This document shows, piece after piece, positions 27,585-38,157 of a stretch of 64,000 nucleotides of DNA (position 1 is the stretch's first letter; each line of letters opens with the position of its first letter). The DNA is from Shewanella psychrophila (lineage in GTDB: Bacteria; Pseudomonadota; Gammaproteobacteria; Enterobacterales; Shewanellaceae), in assembly GCF_002005305.1 (NCBI RefSeq), contig NZ_CP014782.1, positions 2,790,001-2,854,000 of the forward strand. The letters run 5' to 3'. The translations under genes were made by a program, and so were the position numbers. The notes below the pieces were generated by a model that did not search any database, was not told the DNA's origin, and worked only from the letters and a program-made list of their open reading frames with translations.

Positions 27585-29330
27585 ATAGTTAAAACCTAAG
27601 GTTAAGTTACATTATAAACAGGGGAAATTATGACTTCCCCCAATTACATACAGAACGAGCAATAAATAACGCTATCAGCCTGTTAAAAACGGCTTGTTTA
27701 AGAGAATAGTAAATAGAATGCTTGTTACCTAAAACTATTAGAAATATATTCTCGAACTCCCCTTATTTTAGGAAGGATCTCTGTATTTAAATGGCTCCGT
27801 TCTGCATTCATTCTGTTTTAAGCTTATATTATCACGCACTTAGCATTACGACGTCACGTGATTAATGCTGAAAACTCCTGTAAAGTTGGGTATGAAAGGA
27901 GTTTGAATTCTAGAAGTCTACCCTGCCCCGATTAGCTCACAGCTAGGTGAAACCACTAGTCAAAACTTGAATAATAAAAGATAAAGTTTTATTTAAGCAC
28001 GCAATCAACATATATATGACCCTTTTGAATTAACATGATTTATTCTTATATTTATTTCATGTGTTTACGGGAGGAACATATCAATATACCTATCCCATGT
28101 ATAAAAATATTTTTACTGTCGTATACCTAATTTCAACATTCACTTCAATGTGGCTTTCTCAGATAGATAGTTCAGACTCATAATTGGTATGATGATGCAT
28201 TCAACTCATTCGACAGCCAGTAAAGGTTAACTATCCGCGACCCTATGAGTTCACTTAATAATACATACTTAGCAGTTTTTTATGTACGCCACAGTTTAAC
28301 TTATACACTAAACAAGCCACCCGACCAGAACAAAGATGATGGAATATAACCCGCATTAGATTTGGAAACGGAAATTTAACGGGTCAAGGTTGAAAACCTA
28401 CTACATTATAATAACTTACATATACAAAAAATAATGAGTGCTGCTGAACTATAAAACAGAGATTCTAGTTATTAAAACTAATTTTAATGTTTTGACTGAG
28501 AAACTATTAAAGGAAGGAAGTAATTAATTAATTAATCTATATACCTTATGATATCCAAGATGACACTATTTACAACAAATCTCCTTTGAGAGGCTTAAGC
28601 GGTATGTGGTGAAATTTACTGGCCCCCCCCTTCGGAGAGCAGAGTTTGAAAACAGGCATGACTTTTCAGAGTTACTGTGAATGGGTTTAGAAACGGTTTA
28701 ATCAATTGAAGCAAGATGCGACTTTTCATAGACTCAAGCACGCTAAAACTGTTCTGCACTCTGGATAAAACACTGTAATGATTGCAAATGAGTAACCTAA
28801 AAATGCATGCTTAATACCTTTCCTCCCCACTAGAATAAGAGATAGAGTCATAATGAACAACTAACCTAAAAGTCAGTTGACACAAGGGTTAAATGATTCA
28901 TCAGAATACTCATGACTTGAGAAGCTCGATTGTTCATTATTCAAGCTCTGCTATATAATTGGCAGTAGACTAAAAATACTCTAGTAGAGTATCTAATTAC
29001 TACATATTAACCAATGTGTTATCCATCAAACTAGCTCTCCCGCATTCCTTAACCGAATAACCAGGTTTTAGGGCTTGAGTCCAACGAAGAGAATAACGGA
29101 ATGGCTAAGTTTGGCAGTTTTTTTCAGGATTAGTCTCGTGACGCTGATTGTTGGAAGTGGGATATTTCTCGATTATTGATTTCACCATCCATAATCAAGT
29201 TACTCAGATTGATTGGATCAGAATATAAATTCAAAAAAAGTACAAAGTATTCATTTAATTAAATAGTTTTCTCTTACTTATAATAACTTCCAACCAAAAA
29301 CAGATATAACAGTTAAAAGGAATAATCTAT
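27585..29330. other. Gene-poor accessory stretch
   Basis: About 1.7 kb of AT-rich sequence with no frame that I trust. It has a C9 run at 28622-28630, a TTAA microsatellite near 28524 and scattered stop-ridden fragments. It probably consists of decayed mobile DNA plus the promoter of the effector-like gene at 29331. Confidence 0.5.
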
Positions 29331-30833
29331 ATGCTTACTATTTATAAAAGTGGCAATCAGTTGGATAGTATTTCTATCTCACAAGCAGATGAGTCCAAAA
29401 CCATCAGCTCAGCTAAAGGCATATCCATCGATGAAGCGAAACAACAAGCTTTAACAAGTGCCCGAATGTTCGAAGCCGGCACTAGTATGAATATTTTAAA
29501 TAAACCAGGTTCTGCAGGCTTAGTTATTGACAAGTATGCAAAAACACTGGAAAAAACTATTGAAAACATTGATAAAAAAGGAGACCAACATAAAGTCGTC
29601 TTTAATAATAAAGAGATGACAATTAAAGAGTTATTCCATAAGCAGTTTGGCCAGATGAGTAGTGACTCAGACCAGATTGGACGTCAGTCAAAAACTTCAG
29701 ATAAACCATTGATTGAATGGCTAACTAAAGAGTTAAAAACACCAATTGGTGAGTTAAATCACTCAGGAATGCTAACAAAAATAAAATCACTGAGTGTCTT
29801 TGGCACAACAGTTTGGCAGCTAATGACCCCGCCAGAAGGTAACCGGCCAACAAAATCCAGCGATCCAATAGAAAATAAAGCGAAAAACGCTGCGGATTTT
29901 AGTGCAAATCGCGATAAAAATATCAAGGCTCTTAATTCAGTACTGAGGGGAGTGTGTTCAGATGTTGCTCCTCTGTATAAAGAATTTACTCAAAAAACAC
30001 GTACAAAAGCGTTTGATGATCCTCTTACCCGTGCACGTTCAGAGCGCATGCCCATGGTAGAAGACGAAAAAGGTCAACTAAAACCAGTAGAAGGTAAATA
30101 TGAAGATGCCGCAAAATATGGTTTGGGCTTTGGTCAGGTCGTTCAACGAGTTCATGATAAGAACTCATTAGAACAAAAAAAATTGTCTGCGGCTCTGAAT
30201 GACAATAAAAACATCAATGGAATTCCTCGTGAAAATGCTCCTATTCAGGATCTGAATCGACCTTATATGATGTCAGAAGACGAAATAAAGTCTATTCCTC
30301 AAGGCTACAAAGATCTAGGAATTGAACAAGGCATCAAAGCCCACGAGCTCAATCACGGTACAGGTGTTAACCGCTGGCAACCTTATGGGGTATATGCACT
30401 TGAGAGTACACAACAAGGTCTCCCTTTTGCTGGCGCTCAATCTGGGGGAACATGTGATATTTTGCTTGCTGCAACGGTACTTTCCGGTAACTCTCTGTAT
30501 AGTAACCCTAAAGAAGTCATGCCATTAACTTTGGGAGCAGCAGCATTCATGAATTATGGTGGATATCATACTTTCAACGAAGTATTACCGATCGGAGAAG
30601 CGATGAGCAGTGGAAAGCCATTTGTTCCATCAAACAGAACCGAACGCAATAAAACTGAACTTTATGACCGTGTTCAGTCTCATGCTAGAAAGTACCTTCC
30701 TCCTATAACAGAACAGAATATTTCATCTTACAAGCAAGTACATACTGGAACTATTAACGAATTAAAACAGCAACATAAATCTTTGTCATTCGACTTATCA
30801 GATTTCGGTAATACTACCTTTTACAATAAATAA
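29331..30833 (+). CDS. Putative effector with HELNH and Cys/His motifs
   Basis: A 500-residue soluble protein without signal peptide or membrane segment. The N-terminus is rich in Ser, Ile, Gln and Lys, as in type III substrates. AAGGA lies about nine bases before the ATG. Three possible catalytic motifs are visible: HELNH at 338-342 (matching HExxH zinc metallopeptidases), SGGTCDILLA with C375, and NYGGYHTFNEVLPIG with H413 and E417. The last two could form a Cys-His-type site; HELNH could instead be structural. I do not recognise the family. The location in a T3SS island and the N-terminal composition make an effector likely; enzymatic function is inference. Confidence 0.65.
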   Translation: MLTIYKSGNQLDSISISQADESKTISSAKGISIDEAKQQALTSARMFEAGTSMNILNKPGSAGLVIDKYAKTLEKTIENIDKKGDQHKVVFNNKEMTIKELFHKQFGQMSSDSDQIGRQSKTSDKPLIEWLTKELKTPIGELNHSGMLTKIKSLSVFGTTVWQLMTPPEGNRPTKSSDPIENKAKNAADFSANRDKNIKALNSVLRGVCSDVAPLYKEFTQKTRTKAFDDPLTRARSERMPMVEDEKGQLKPVEGKYEDAAKYGLGFGQVVQRVHDKNSLEQKKLSAALNDNKNINGIPRENAPIQDLNRPYMMSEDEIKSIPQGYKDLGIEQGIKAHELNHGTGVNRWQPYGVYALESTQQGLPFAGAQSGGTCDILLAATVLSGNSLYSNPKEVMPLTLGAAAFMNYGGYHTFNEVLPIGEAMSSGKPFVPSNRTERNKTELYDRVQSHARKYLPPITEQNISSYKQVHTGTINELKQQHKSLSFDLSDFGNTTFYNK

Positions 30834-31196
30834 TAAAGAAAACTATTCGAGGTTCCTACTTGGACCTCTACATGATGCTCACGTTAGTTATCGGTCTCTC
30901 AATGGAGGAACCATAAGTGTATCGTTCTACTAAATCGAAGGCTTAAGTTTCTGGGTCGACTTTACCCAAATAAATTAGTTATTATCTATGCTAATAAGGA
31001 TAGCCGCAGCCTACCCTTATTAGCTATACCTTCGCGTTGAACAGCCATAACGTAATTTAAGCTATGGCAGTCTGGAAGTGATTTTATTTACTGGCAATAA
31101 ATACTTACTAGAATGAGAACCATCAGATTCCACTGAAAATTTGGCTGAGGAAAAGGAGTGAACTAAGATGTGTGTTCATCAATACATCAACTTAGG
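30834..31196. other. Gap with hairpin
   Basis: No gene is seen. A perfect 10-bp inverted repeat GCTAATAAGG...CCTTATTAGC lies at 30990-31024 with a 15-base loop and no T-run. It could be a transcript end or a protein site. Confidence 0.35.
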
Positions 31197-31487
31197 TTAA
31201 ATATCTTCAAGTACTTCATAGGTTACAATATTAGGAGCCTGAATAAGGAAGCTGAGCAGGAGGGAGAATTCACCTGTATTTTCCCTCCAATTAAGATAAT
31301 GGCCTAAATCACTTTCATGCTGCCAGTAAGTAACAATGATGAATTTATTGTCAGATAAACGTGAAAAGTCAGTGCCTTTATTACCAGGAAAATCTCTTGT
31401 TCCTGGTAGAATACTTTTAAAAAAAGAAACAAGCTTTTCAGACATTCCTTCCTTTGATTGAATTTCAAATATTGTCATTTTAGTCAT
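31197..31487 (-). CDS. Antibiotic biosynthesis monooxygenase-like protein
   Basis: A 96-residue protein with the small ferredoxin-like ABM dimer pattern: an opening beta strand MTIFEIQSKEGM, a helix KLVSFFKSILPGT, then FIIVTYWQHESDLGHYLNWR. ABM domains act as heme or quinone monooxygenases or as plain dimer folds. It lies next to a broken isochorismatase-family gene on the same strand and may have belonged to the same metabolic unit. It appears intact. Confidence 0.7.
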   Translation of the reverse strand: MTKMTIFEIQSKEGMSEKLVSFFKSILPGTRDFPGNKGTDFSRLSDNKFIIVTYWQHESDLGHYLNWRENTGEFSLLLSFLIQAPNIVTYEVLEDI

Positions 31488-31651
31488 TGTGTGTTTTCCA
31501 CATATTAATAGGAGATAAAGATCATTAATCGTTAATAACTAGTTACTTTTAAACTATTCCCAAGTGTTCTACGAATAATGGAAGTGACTAAACTCAGAAA
31601 AATAACCTCTCTCAAGTTTAAAAAATCACGTGGTAAAATATATCTAACCAA

Positions 31652-32202
31652 CTAAGCCGAGTGATTTTCAGTACTACCCACATTACAACAACCAAATTGT
31701 GAGGCGGTCATAAACGCATGATTAACAGGTACTGTCACCCCATTAAATTCAAGCTCTAGCGTGGAGCAAGCATCATCCTCAACATGGTAATAACCCAAAT
31801 CCATAACAGTCTGAGTCACCGCATCAATGCACATATGGCTCATGACACCAACTATAACCAGTTTTTCAACATTAAGTGCCTTCAAAAAAAAGTGTAATTC
31901 AGTACTACGAAAACTGTTTATTTGCAGCTTCAACCTTACAGTTCCCCATTTATTGGGGCAACGCTATAATGAGCTTTTTCCACTTCAGATCCTAATAGGA
32001 AAAAAGGAGCATCATTTAAAACGAACTCATGACGCACATGAATAACGGGCAATCCTTGTTGACGAAATGCAGTTAGTAAAGTGGCAGCTTTCCATGCTGC
32101 GGCTTCTGTACCTGATAAAGCCCACTGAGCATCTTGGTATGTAGAATAATCATCATTATGAAAGTCAATTAATAACAAGGCTATATTAACTATAATAATC
32201 AT
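31652..32202 (-). pseudogene. Isochorismatase-family hydrolase, frameshifted
   Basis: Two adjoining frames together make one isochorismatase-like hydrolase. The first (31936-32202) holds the N-terminal ALLLIDFHND strand with the catalytic Asp, and GLPVIHVRHEF; it ends after VAPINGEL. The second (31652-31933) continues in another frame with INSFRSTEL and the nucleophile motif GVMSHMCIDAVTQT. The shift is near 31934. The order and spacing match an intact cysteine hydrolase of about 185 residues. One frameshift inactivates it unless it is a sequencing error. Confidence 0.8.
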
Positions 32203-32329
32203 TCTTGTATTGTTTCAGTGTTTCGTTGAAGTAACGATACAAGATACAAATTAATGACTCCCCTAATGTGCTAAAGAGTGTAATTTTAAAATTAAAAGAA
32301 CTTTTTACTATAAAATAATCATCGATAGT

Positions 32330-32785
32330 CAGCTTGAGAAGCGCTTTGTTGTTACAATTGTTCAGCCTGATAGTCAGTTAGCTTGTGTTAGTCAAAGTGA
32401 CATTATTCTTCCCAACTTTGATGGTTGTTATTACCTTTCGCCTCAACCGGAATCATTACAGTTTCTCAATAATTCCCATCGGATGGGCTCAATATTAATC
32501 TCTACCTATACAGGTACATTTGAACTTCCTAAAGTAAGTTTACTAGAGAATCGAGCAGTGACGACACATACAAGCCAATTATAATCAGTCCCTGAATGTG
32601 TCGATGCTAGCAGCTTTAGCAGGCATGAGCGAACGAACGTTTCTCCGTCAATTTACCAATACCACAACCTTGAAACCTATACACTATATTAAAAAGATTA
32701 GGGTACAAAAAGCATGTAGATTATTAGAATCAACCACACAGCGTGTTGAGAAAGCCGCACTAACATTGGCTATGATGACGTGAGC
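32330..32785 (+). pseudogene. GlxA-type AraC regulator, truncated by IS
   Basis: Fragments in different frames follow the order of a GlxA-family regulator: RMGSILISTYTGTFELPKV, then LLENRAVTTHT (the DJ-1/PfpI-like domain), then the AraC helix-turn-helix AALAGMSERTFLRQF with IHYIKKIRVQKACRLLE, and a final GYDDVS in a shifted frame. An IS3 element begins exactly there. The divergent partner is the isochorismatase pseudogene, a common pairing for GlxA-type regulators. Clearly non-functional. Confidence 0.75.
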
Positions 32786-32793
32786 TATTCTGG

Positions 32794-33606
32794 TCAAGCA
32801 CAACTGGACACCTGACTTTGTAACTTTTCATAGTTGCTCGGTGTTAAATCACCTAGCGTAGTATGTAACCGCTCATGGTTGTAATACCTAATATATTCCT
32901 CAACATCTTGCTTCATTGACTCTCGTGTTAAATGAACTACATTCAACAGCCATTCGTGCTTTAAACTACCAAAAAATCGTTCAACGACAGCATTATCTAG
33001 GCAAGCGCCAACACTGCTCATAGAAGGTGTCATTCCGCTCTTTGTTAGCAAGCTTTGGAATTGCTTACTCGTATACTGCGAGCCTCTGTCACTGTGAAAT
33101 AAAACACCGCAGCCTGGTTGACGAAGTGTTATAGCCACCTGTAATGCACGTTCAACCAAGCTGACGGTCATTCGTTTCGAGATACTCCAGCCAATGATTC
33201 GTCTAGAGTGTAAATCCATAACAATAGCTAAATACATCCAGCCTTCGTTAGTTCTCAGATAGGTGACATCACCTGCCCAAGCTTGGTTAGGTTCAGCAGG
33301 GTTAAAGTTCTGGCTCAGCACGTTATCTGCAACACTATCACTGTGTTTTCGCTTAGTCGTTACTGTATAGGCTTGGCGCTGAGTCACCACTAAGCCTAGC
33401 TTTCGCATGATAGAGCGAGTGCGATAACGGCCGATGATATAGCCTTCTTCACATAGTTTTTTGGATAACTGACGTGAGCCTAAGCTGTTACGACTGCGCT
33501 TGAAAAGGCGCTTTGCCGTACGATACAGTTTTAGCTCATTTTCGCTAATAATCTTAGCGGGCCTAGATAGCCAATCATAGAAGGCACTACGGCTAACGTT
33601 CAGCAC
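32794..33606 (-). CDS. IS3-family transposase OrfB (element A)
   Basis: A 270-residue rve-type DDE integrase. It shows the HTH_21 region, then WAGDVTYLRTNEGWMYLAIVMD with the first Asp, LFHSDRGSQYTS with the second, and the catalytic Glu in DNAVVERFFGSLKHEW. Normally it is made as an OrfAB fusion by -1 frameshifting; the slippery A-AAA-AAG lies in orfA at 33702-33696. The frame is intact, so the element may be active. Confidence 0.93.
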   Translation of the reverse strand: MLNVSRSAFYDWLSRPAKIISENELKLYRTAKRLFKRSRNSLGSRQLSKKLCEEGYIIGRYRTRSIMRKLGLVVTQRQAYTVTTKRKHSDSVADNVLSQNFNPAEPNQAWAGDVTYLRTNEGWMYLAIVMDLHSRRIIGWSISKRMTVSLVERALQVAITLRQPGCGVLFHSDRGSQYTSKQFQSLLTKSGMTPSMSSVGACLDNAVVERFFGSLKHEWLLNVVHLTRESMKQDVEEYIRYYNHERLHTTLGDLTPSNYEKLQSQVSSCA

Positions 33607-33662
33607 CTTACAAACTGTTTTTATTTCGAATTGAGAGCGGTTGTCTCGAATATACCGAAACT

Positions 33663-33950
33663 TTACTTCATTTCTTTCGCGAAGAAGGCACTGGCCTTTT
33701 TTAATATTTCTTTCTCTACCCGAAGCTGCTTAACCTCTTTTCTTAGGGCTAAAAGCTCGGCTCTCTCATCTGAAGTTACGTTAGAACTCTCTAGCTCTTC
33801 AGCCTTCTGTTTCCAGGTATAGAGCAGGTTGGATGAGACACCAAGCGCGTCTGCGGCTTGTGGAACGCTATAGCCTTGTTCGGTTATCAAGCATAAAGCT
33901 TCTTCTTTAAACTCTTTGGTATAAGTTCGGTACTGTCTTTTCGTATTCAT
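33663..33950 (-). CDS. IS3-family OrfA (element A)
   Basis: A 95-residue helix-turn-helix protein beginning MNTKRQYRTYTKEFKEEA, with a leucine-rich tail (LALRKEVKQLRVEKEILKKA). The ATG at 33950 has AGGTGAG just before it. The heptamer AAAAAAG inside codons LKKA is the expected frameshift site for OrfAB. Confidence 0.9.
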   Translation of the reverse strand: MNTKRQYRTYTKEFKEEALCLITEQGYSVPQAADALGVSSNLLYTWKQKAEELESSNVTSDERAELLALRKEVKQLRVEKEILKKASAFFAKEMK

Positions 33951-34017
33951 GCTCACCTCGATTGATAGTTCTATTATCCACAATCATGGTGTCCAGATCG
34001 ATTAGACCAGAATAAGC

Positions 34018-34881
34018 AACCTAAAAAATCACTTGATAATATCAAATTAATTTAAAGCTAGATTTGTTTGGTCACGTTATTAGCCCTACCAGAAACGTTT
34101 AAATATGGCACGGTTAACCTTGTGTGTTATGCCAAGAAAAGTACAATATATATTGCATACTTAATGGGTATGTAACCCCTAAATTTTAGTAGTGAATGGA
34201 ATTATTAGCCTTATGCCAGTAATGCAGTTTTAACTTATCTATCAAGTTTAATGGGGCTCTCCTATACTCCAAATGAGGTGATACTCGACGAACTCAGATA
34301 AACATATTACTCATTTAATATCTGCAGTATTAAACCTATGTTCAGTAGACTGCAATCTCTTGACTACAGATAGACCTTTTCACTTAAACATATTAAATCC
34401 CAACTTCGTAAACAGCCTGTTAGATGAGTTGTTTATTGTTGACCTATTGTTCATCCTAGCGGAGAAAGCTAGCTGTTTATCATTTTATAAAATATAATTG
34501 AATAAGGTGATATTGATAATTTTAGTCTATTTGTAGATAGCATTAATAGAAGATGGATAGAAAGTGACAGCGAATTCTTGAATATAGACAACATGATTTC
34601 AAACACTCCACGTTAACTCTTTAATTATTAATGCTCATACTTATCATGATAAACTCGCTACTGAACCTATCGTGAGAGTAATGAGATGCGTCTGTATTTA
34701 AAGTTGTGAAATGCCCCTTCACCCAGTGCATAATGAAAAAGCCAGCAACAGTTAGCGGCTGACCTTTATAAAAATCATCAACGTATTACAGGACATGGCA
34801 GATTAAGAGTATTTCAAACCATGATGTGATTACTTCAACCACAGGCTCGGTCTGCATCAATGCCTTCACAGCCAACTTCGT
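34018..34881. other. Gene-free stretch after IS element A
   Basis: About 860 bases with no credible gene. Short, stop-ridden fragments such as ITGHGRLRVFQ near 34770-34825 suggest old mobile-element debris. It ends just past the 3' end of the effector-like gene cluster. Confidence 0.45.
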
Positions 34882-36066
34882 TTAGCGCCCTGTTATCGGG
34901 AGACTGAATTTTTCACGGACCTCAATAGTCGGTGCATAGCTGCCTGGCATTCCTTTAATGAGGTGCAATGCGTCTTTTTTGGGTAACGTAAACAGACCTT
35001 CATTTCTGGAAAGTATAAGACTGTTTATATTTTCGTCGTTCCTCAGGTGCTCAATAACCTCATTAAGTCCAAATGCTCTAGACTCATTCAGTGGATGGTC
35101 ACCTTTATTGACCCAAATATGTAGATGCAAGGTAGCGGTTGAGGGAGCAACCGGAAAGTGAAAAAATAGATCAACATTGTCTTTTTCAGCTGAAACACCA
35201 TAAGTGTCAGACAAGTGCCCAATAATATCAGACTTTAGTTTTTCCAACATCTTTAGATCTTTTGGCTCCAAATCAAGTATGGATGTCAGGGATTTCACAG
35301 TCCATTTGGACTCAGCTTTCCTTTGATTTAGCTCTTCCCCCTGGGTTACTGACGGTTTTCCTATTGGATGAACGTCGGTTATTTCTTGAATTAAACTCAG
35401 TGGGAGTGCAGGATGAACAGCCCAAGCAGTCAGCTGGACGCCTTCTCGTCTATCGGCCAAATCTTTGTGGTGTCCATTGGTATAGGTCTCTGACATGTAG
35501 GGGATATTAGGGTAAATGAGGAATCCATTACCTTGGTTCAATGACCCAGAGTAGTGGAATACATCCGGTTGCTTCTTATACAGAGAGGTATACACATTAT
35601 CGAGAGATTCGGCGCTATCTCCACGTAGCAGATTAACCAAAAACTCAGTGGTATTTTCATCTTTATAGGTCGCTTGAAGTTGCTTTAGGTTTTCCATTGA
35701 CAGAGTCACCTGAGCCAGATCGTTAGTCTGATATTTTTTCAAGCCTCTTGGGTTTAACCAGCGAAAAGCCCCATATTCATCTACGCCTACTTTAGATATA
35801 TAAGCACCATGACTTAACTCAAGTGTGCCTGATTTATCTTTCTTTACAAACACATTGTATTTGTCTTGATTTAAATGACTCAGCGTATTTCGATTGTCAT
35901 CAATCCCATAAGCATCTAATGTCCGACGGAGCTGAGAATGGCCGTTTTTCTCCAAGTCAGTGTGAATATTACGCACTTTACACACATCAATGCTTTGATT
36001 GAGGTTGGGGGTAGCACCGACCGTCATGGTCGAAGATGCGCGCTGTAACGTTTGAATGGTATTCAT
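34882..36066 (-). CDS. Effector-like protein with DcpS/HIT-like domain, copy 1
   Basis: A 394-residue soluble protein, paralogous to the next gene upstream. The C-terminal third (about 256-365) follows the layout of the scavenger decapping enzyme DcpS: KSLTSILDLEPKDLKMLEKL, then FFHFPVAPSTATLHLHIWVN, then ESRAFGLNEVIEHL. The HIT triad reads H314-L-H316-I-W318, so the central catalytic histidine is kept while the third His is Trp. Residues 1-110 are near identical to copy 2 and may form a secretion or targeting module. I infer a type III effector acting on nucleotides, cap analogues or dinucleoside polyphosphates. No signal peptide is seen. Confidence 0.65.
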   Translation of the reverse strand: MNTIQTLQRASSTMTVGATPNLNQSIDVCKVRNIHTDLEKNGHSQLRRTLDAYGIDDNRNTLSHLNQDKYNVFVKKDKSGTLELSHGAYISKVGVDEYGAFRWLNPRGLKKYQTNDLAQVTLSMENLKQLQATYKDENTTEFLVNLLRGDSAESLDNVYTSLYKKQPDVFHYSGSLNQGNGFLIYPNIPYMSETYTNGHHKDLADRREGVQLTAWAVHPALPLSLIQEITDVHPIGKPSVTQGEELNQRKAESKWTVKSLTSILDLEPKDLKMLEKLKSDIIGHLSDTYGVSAEKDNVDLFFHFPVAPSTATLHLHIWVNKGDHPLNESRAFGLNEVIEHLRNDENINSLILSRNEGLFTLPKKDALHLIKGMPGSYAPTIEVREKFSLPITGR

Positions 36067-36087
36067 AACATATTTCCCATCAGTAGT

Positions 36088-37242
36088 TTAAAGTGGAAGA
36101 GTTAGCGAGTTATGAACAACCCCTTTAAAAGGAATGCCAACGATATCCTTAATGGAATCCGAGGTGGGTAAAAAGAATGATCCCTCGTTTCGATTGAGTA
36201 CCAATTCATTGATATCTTTGCCCTGTTGAAGATGTTCAATTATGGTGTCTAAATCGAAAGACCTTGGCTCATTCAACGGGTGATCGCCTTTGTTAACCCA
36301 AGTATGTAGGTGGAGGGTGGCGGTTTTTTCTGCAACCGGAAAGTGAAAGAACATTCGTATATTGTCATTTTCATTTGTATGATAAACGTCCTGAAGATGT
36401 TGCAATGTCCCCTCCCTCAACTTTTCCAACTGTGGCAAATGTGCTAGTTTCAAGCTCAGAATACTGGTTAGAGAATCCATTTTTGTTTTTTCATCAATTG
36501 CTTTTTGTGGTGTTGGCAGGTTCACTTCAAGCCGCTCCAGATCCGGTTGATTGTGTTGACCACCCAAAAAGTCCGACTGTATACCAGGATGAATCGCGTA
36601 GGTACACAGGATGATCCCCTCTTTACTGTCTTTGAGCTTTTCGGGAGAATCGATATAGGTTTCCAACAAGGCATCACTGCTATACGGGGAGTTGGGGCGA
36701 ATAAGATACCCATGCTGCGCTTGGTTAACTGGTGGAATAAACTTAGCTAGTTGAGGTTTCTTACTATAAAGAACTGTATCTCGGCATTCCTCTCCATTAA
36801 GGATCTGGATAAGAAAGTCCGGTAATGGCTTTTCTGAATAGGTACGGCTAAGCTGGGTTAATTCAGCTTGATTGCGAAAAGTAACGACAGCGACTTTTTC
36901 AGTTTGATATTTAGTGAGACCTTTAGGGTTCAACCATTTAAAACTGCCATAGATATCTTCTCCTTTTTTAGAGATATAGGCACCATGACTTAAATCTGCA
37001 GTGCCTGATTTATCTTTCTTAACAAACACATTGTATTTTTCTCGATTTAAATGACTCAGTGTATTTCGATTGTCATCAATCCCATAAGAATCCAATGTCC
37101 GACGGAACTGAGAATGTCTGCTTTTCTCCAAATCGGTGTGAATATTACGCACTTTACTCACATTAATGCTTTGATTTAGGTCTGGGATAGCACCGACCGT
37201 CATGGTAGAAGTTGAACACTGTAATGTTTGTATGGAGTTCAT
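36088..37242 (-). CDS. Effector-like protein with DcpS/HIT-like domain, copy 2
   Basis: A 384-residue paralogue of the preceding entry, 21 bases upstream of it on the same strand. The HIT-like segment is H311-L-H313-T-W315 inside FFHFPVAEKTATLHLHTWVN, followed by EPRSFDLDTIIEHLQQG. The N-terminal 110 residues are strongly conserved with copy 1 (TMTVGAxPxLNQSI, KVRNIHTDLEK, YGIDDNRNTLSHLN), while residues about 115-255 have diverged. The tandem arrangement implies a gene duplication followed by specialisation of the middle region. Nucleotide hydrolase or transferase activity is plausible; the target is unknown. Confidence 0.65.
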   Translation of the reverse strand: MNSIQTLQCSTSTMTVGAIPDLNQSINVSKVRNIHTDLEKSRHSQFRRTLDSYGIDDNRNTLSHLNREKYNVFVKKDKSGTADLSHGAYISKKGEDIYGSFKWLNPKGLTKYQTEKVAVVTFRNQAELTQLSRTYSEKPLPDFLIQILNGEECRDTVLYSKKPQLAKFIPPVNQAQHGYLIRPNSPYSSDALLETYIDSPEKLKDSKEGIILCTYAIHPGIQSDFLGGQHNQPDLERLEVNLPTPQKAIDEKTKMDSLTSILSLKLAHLPQLEKLREGTLQHLQDVYHTNENDNIRMFFHFPVAEKTATLHLHTWVNKGDHPLNEPRSFDLDTIIEHLQQGKDINELVLNRNEGSFFLPTSDSIKDIVGIPFKGVVHNSLTLPL

Positions 37243-38157
37243 ATAATTTAACCTTTAAAAATTTTACTGGATTTATTTGACTTAGAACGACTTTCCCCCG
37301 ATAAGTGGGATAGCTATCGAGTGTATTGACGAATTAATCCATCGATTTTGTCCCTAGCGATATGTTTAGCGTGTATCTCGAGCTGGCTAATATCCACTCC
37401 TTTCGCCACAGTTCGTTCTAGAAAATGTTCAAGTTGCGGGAGCTGAGGCATATAGTGCCCTGAATCTAGGTGAAAGGATTTAGCTTTGCCCAGCTTAATT
37501 TGAATCATGCCCGCCGATAAAACCGGCTTGCCATCTGTCGTGGAGGTGTGTTGCCATTTTCCTTTTTCGTACGGGTGAACAAAGATATTTCCGTCACGGT
37601 GGATGACAATAGCAGCGTGGCCGCTCATCCCTTCCTTTCCTTGAAACTGTGTTGTATCTAACAAGGTACCTCCTTGCTTCCATTCTCCCTGTGAAATATC
37701 AATACGGTAGTTAAGTGACTGATTGGGATCCAAATAGTTAATATAATCAAGTTTCTGACTCAGCGGGTGTTTTACTCCACCTTCAAGAATGTCTATTTCA
37801 ACATCTGGATTCAACTCAATCCACTGGAATAGCCCAAACTTGGTGTTACCGTCCGCCTGCCATGCGCCTAATGCACCGGACTTCAAATCAAAGCCGTTCA
37901 ACGAAACTCGATCACGATGGTCCGAATCTTTAATTTCCAGCCAATATTTCGGGTGAGCAGCCACTTCTCCATTACTCTTTTTAGGCATTAACCCAGTTAC
38001 AAATTCAGCCACTTGGCGGAACTTAGCCACGCCGTGATGGGATTGCAATCTATCGTTAACACACGTAGGTGATCGTCGTGATGAGTCAAGTCCAGTAAGT
38101 TCTTTTGTATTTAGATCTACATTGATAACCGATTTGACCTGAAGCACATTGTAGTGG

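Larger units (their letters stand above)
32786..34014 (-). mobile_element. Complete IS3-family element A
   Basis: About 1229 bp with orfA and orfB on the minus strand. The ends TGGTC...CTGGACACC at 32791-32812 and its imperfect complement at 33988-34009 form the inverted repeats. The match extends five bases outward (TATTC/GAATA), giving ends 32786 and 34014 and a 3-bp target duplication AGC (32783-32785, 34015-34017). If the ends are instead 32791 and 34009, no duplication is visible. Confidence 0.85.
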
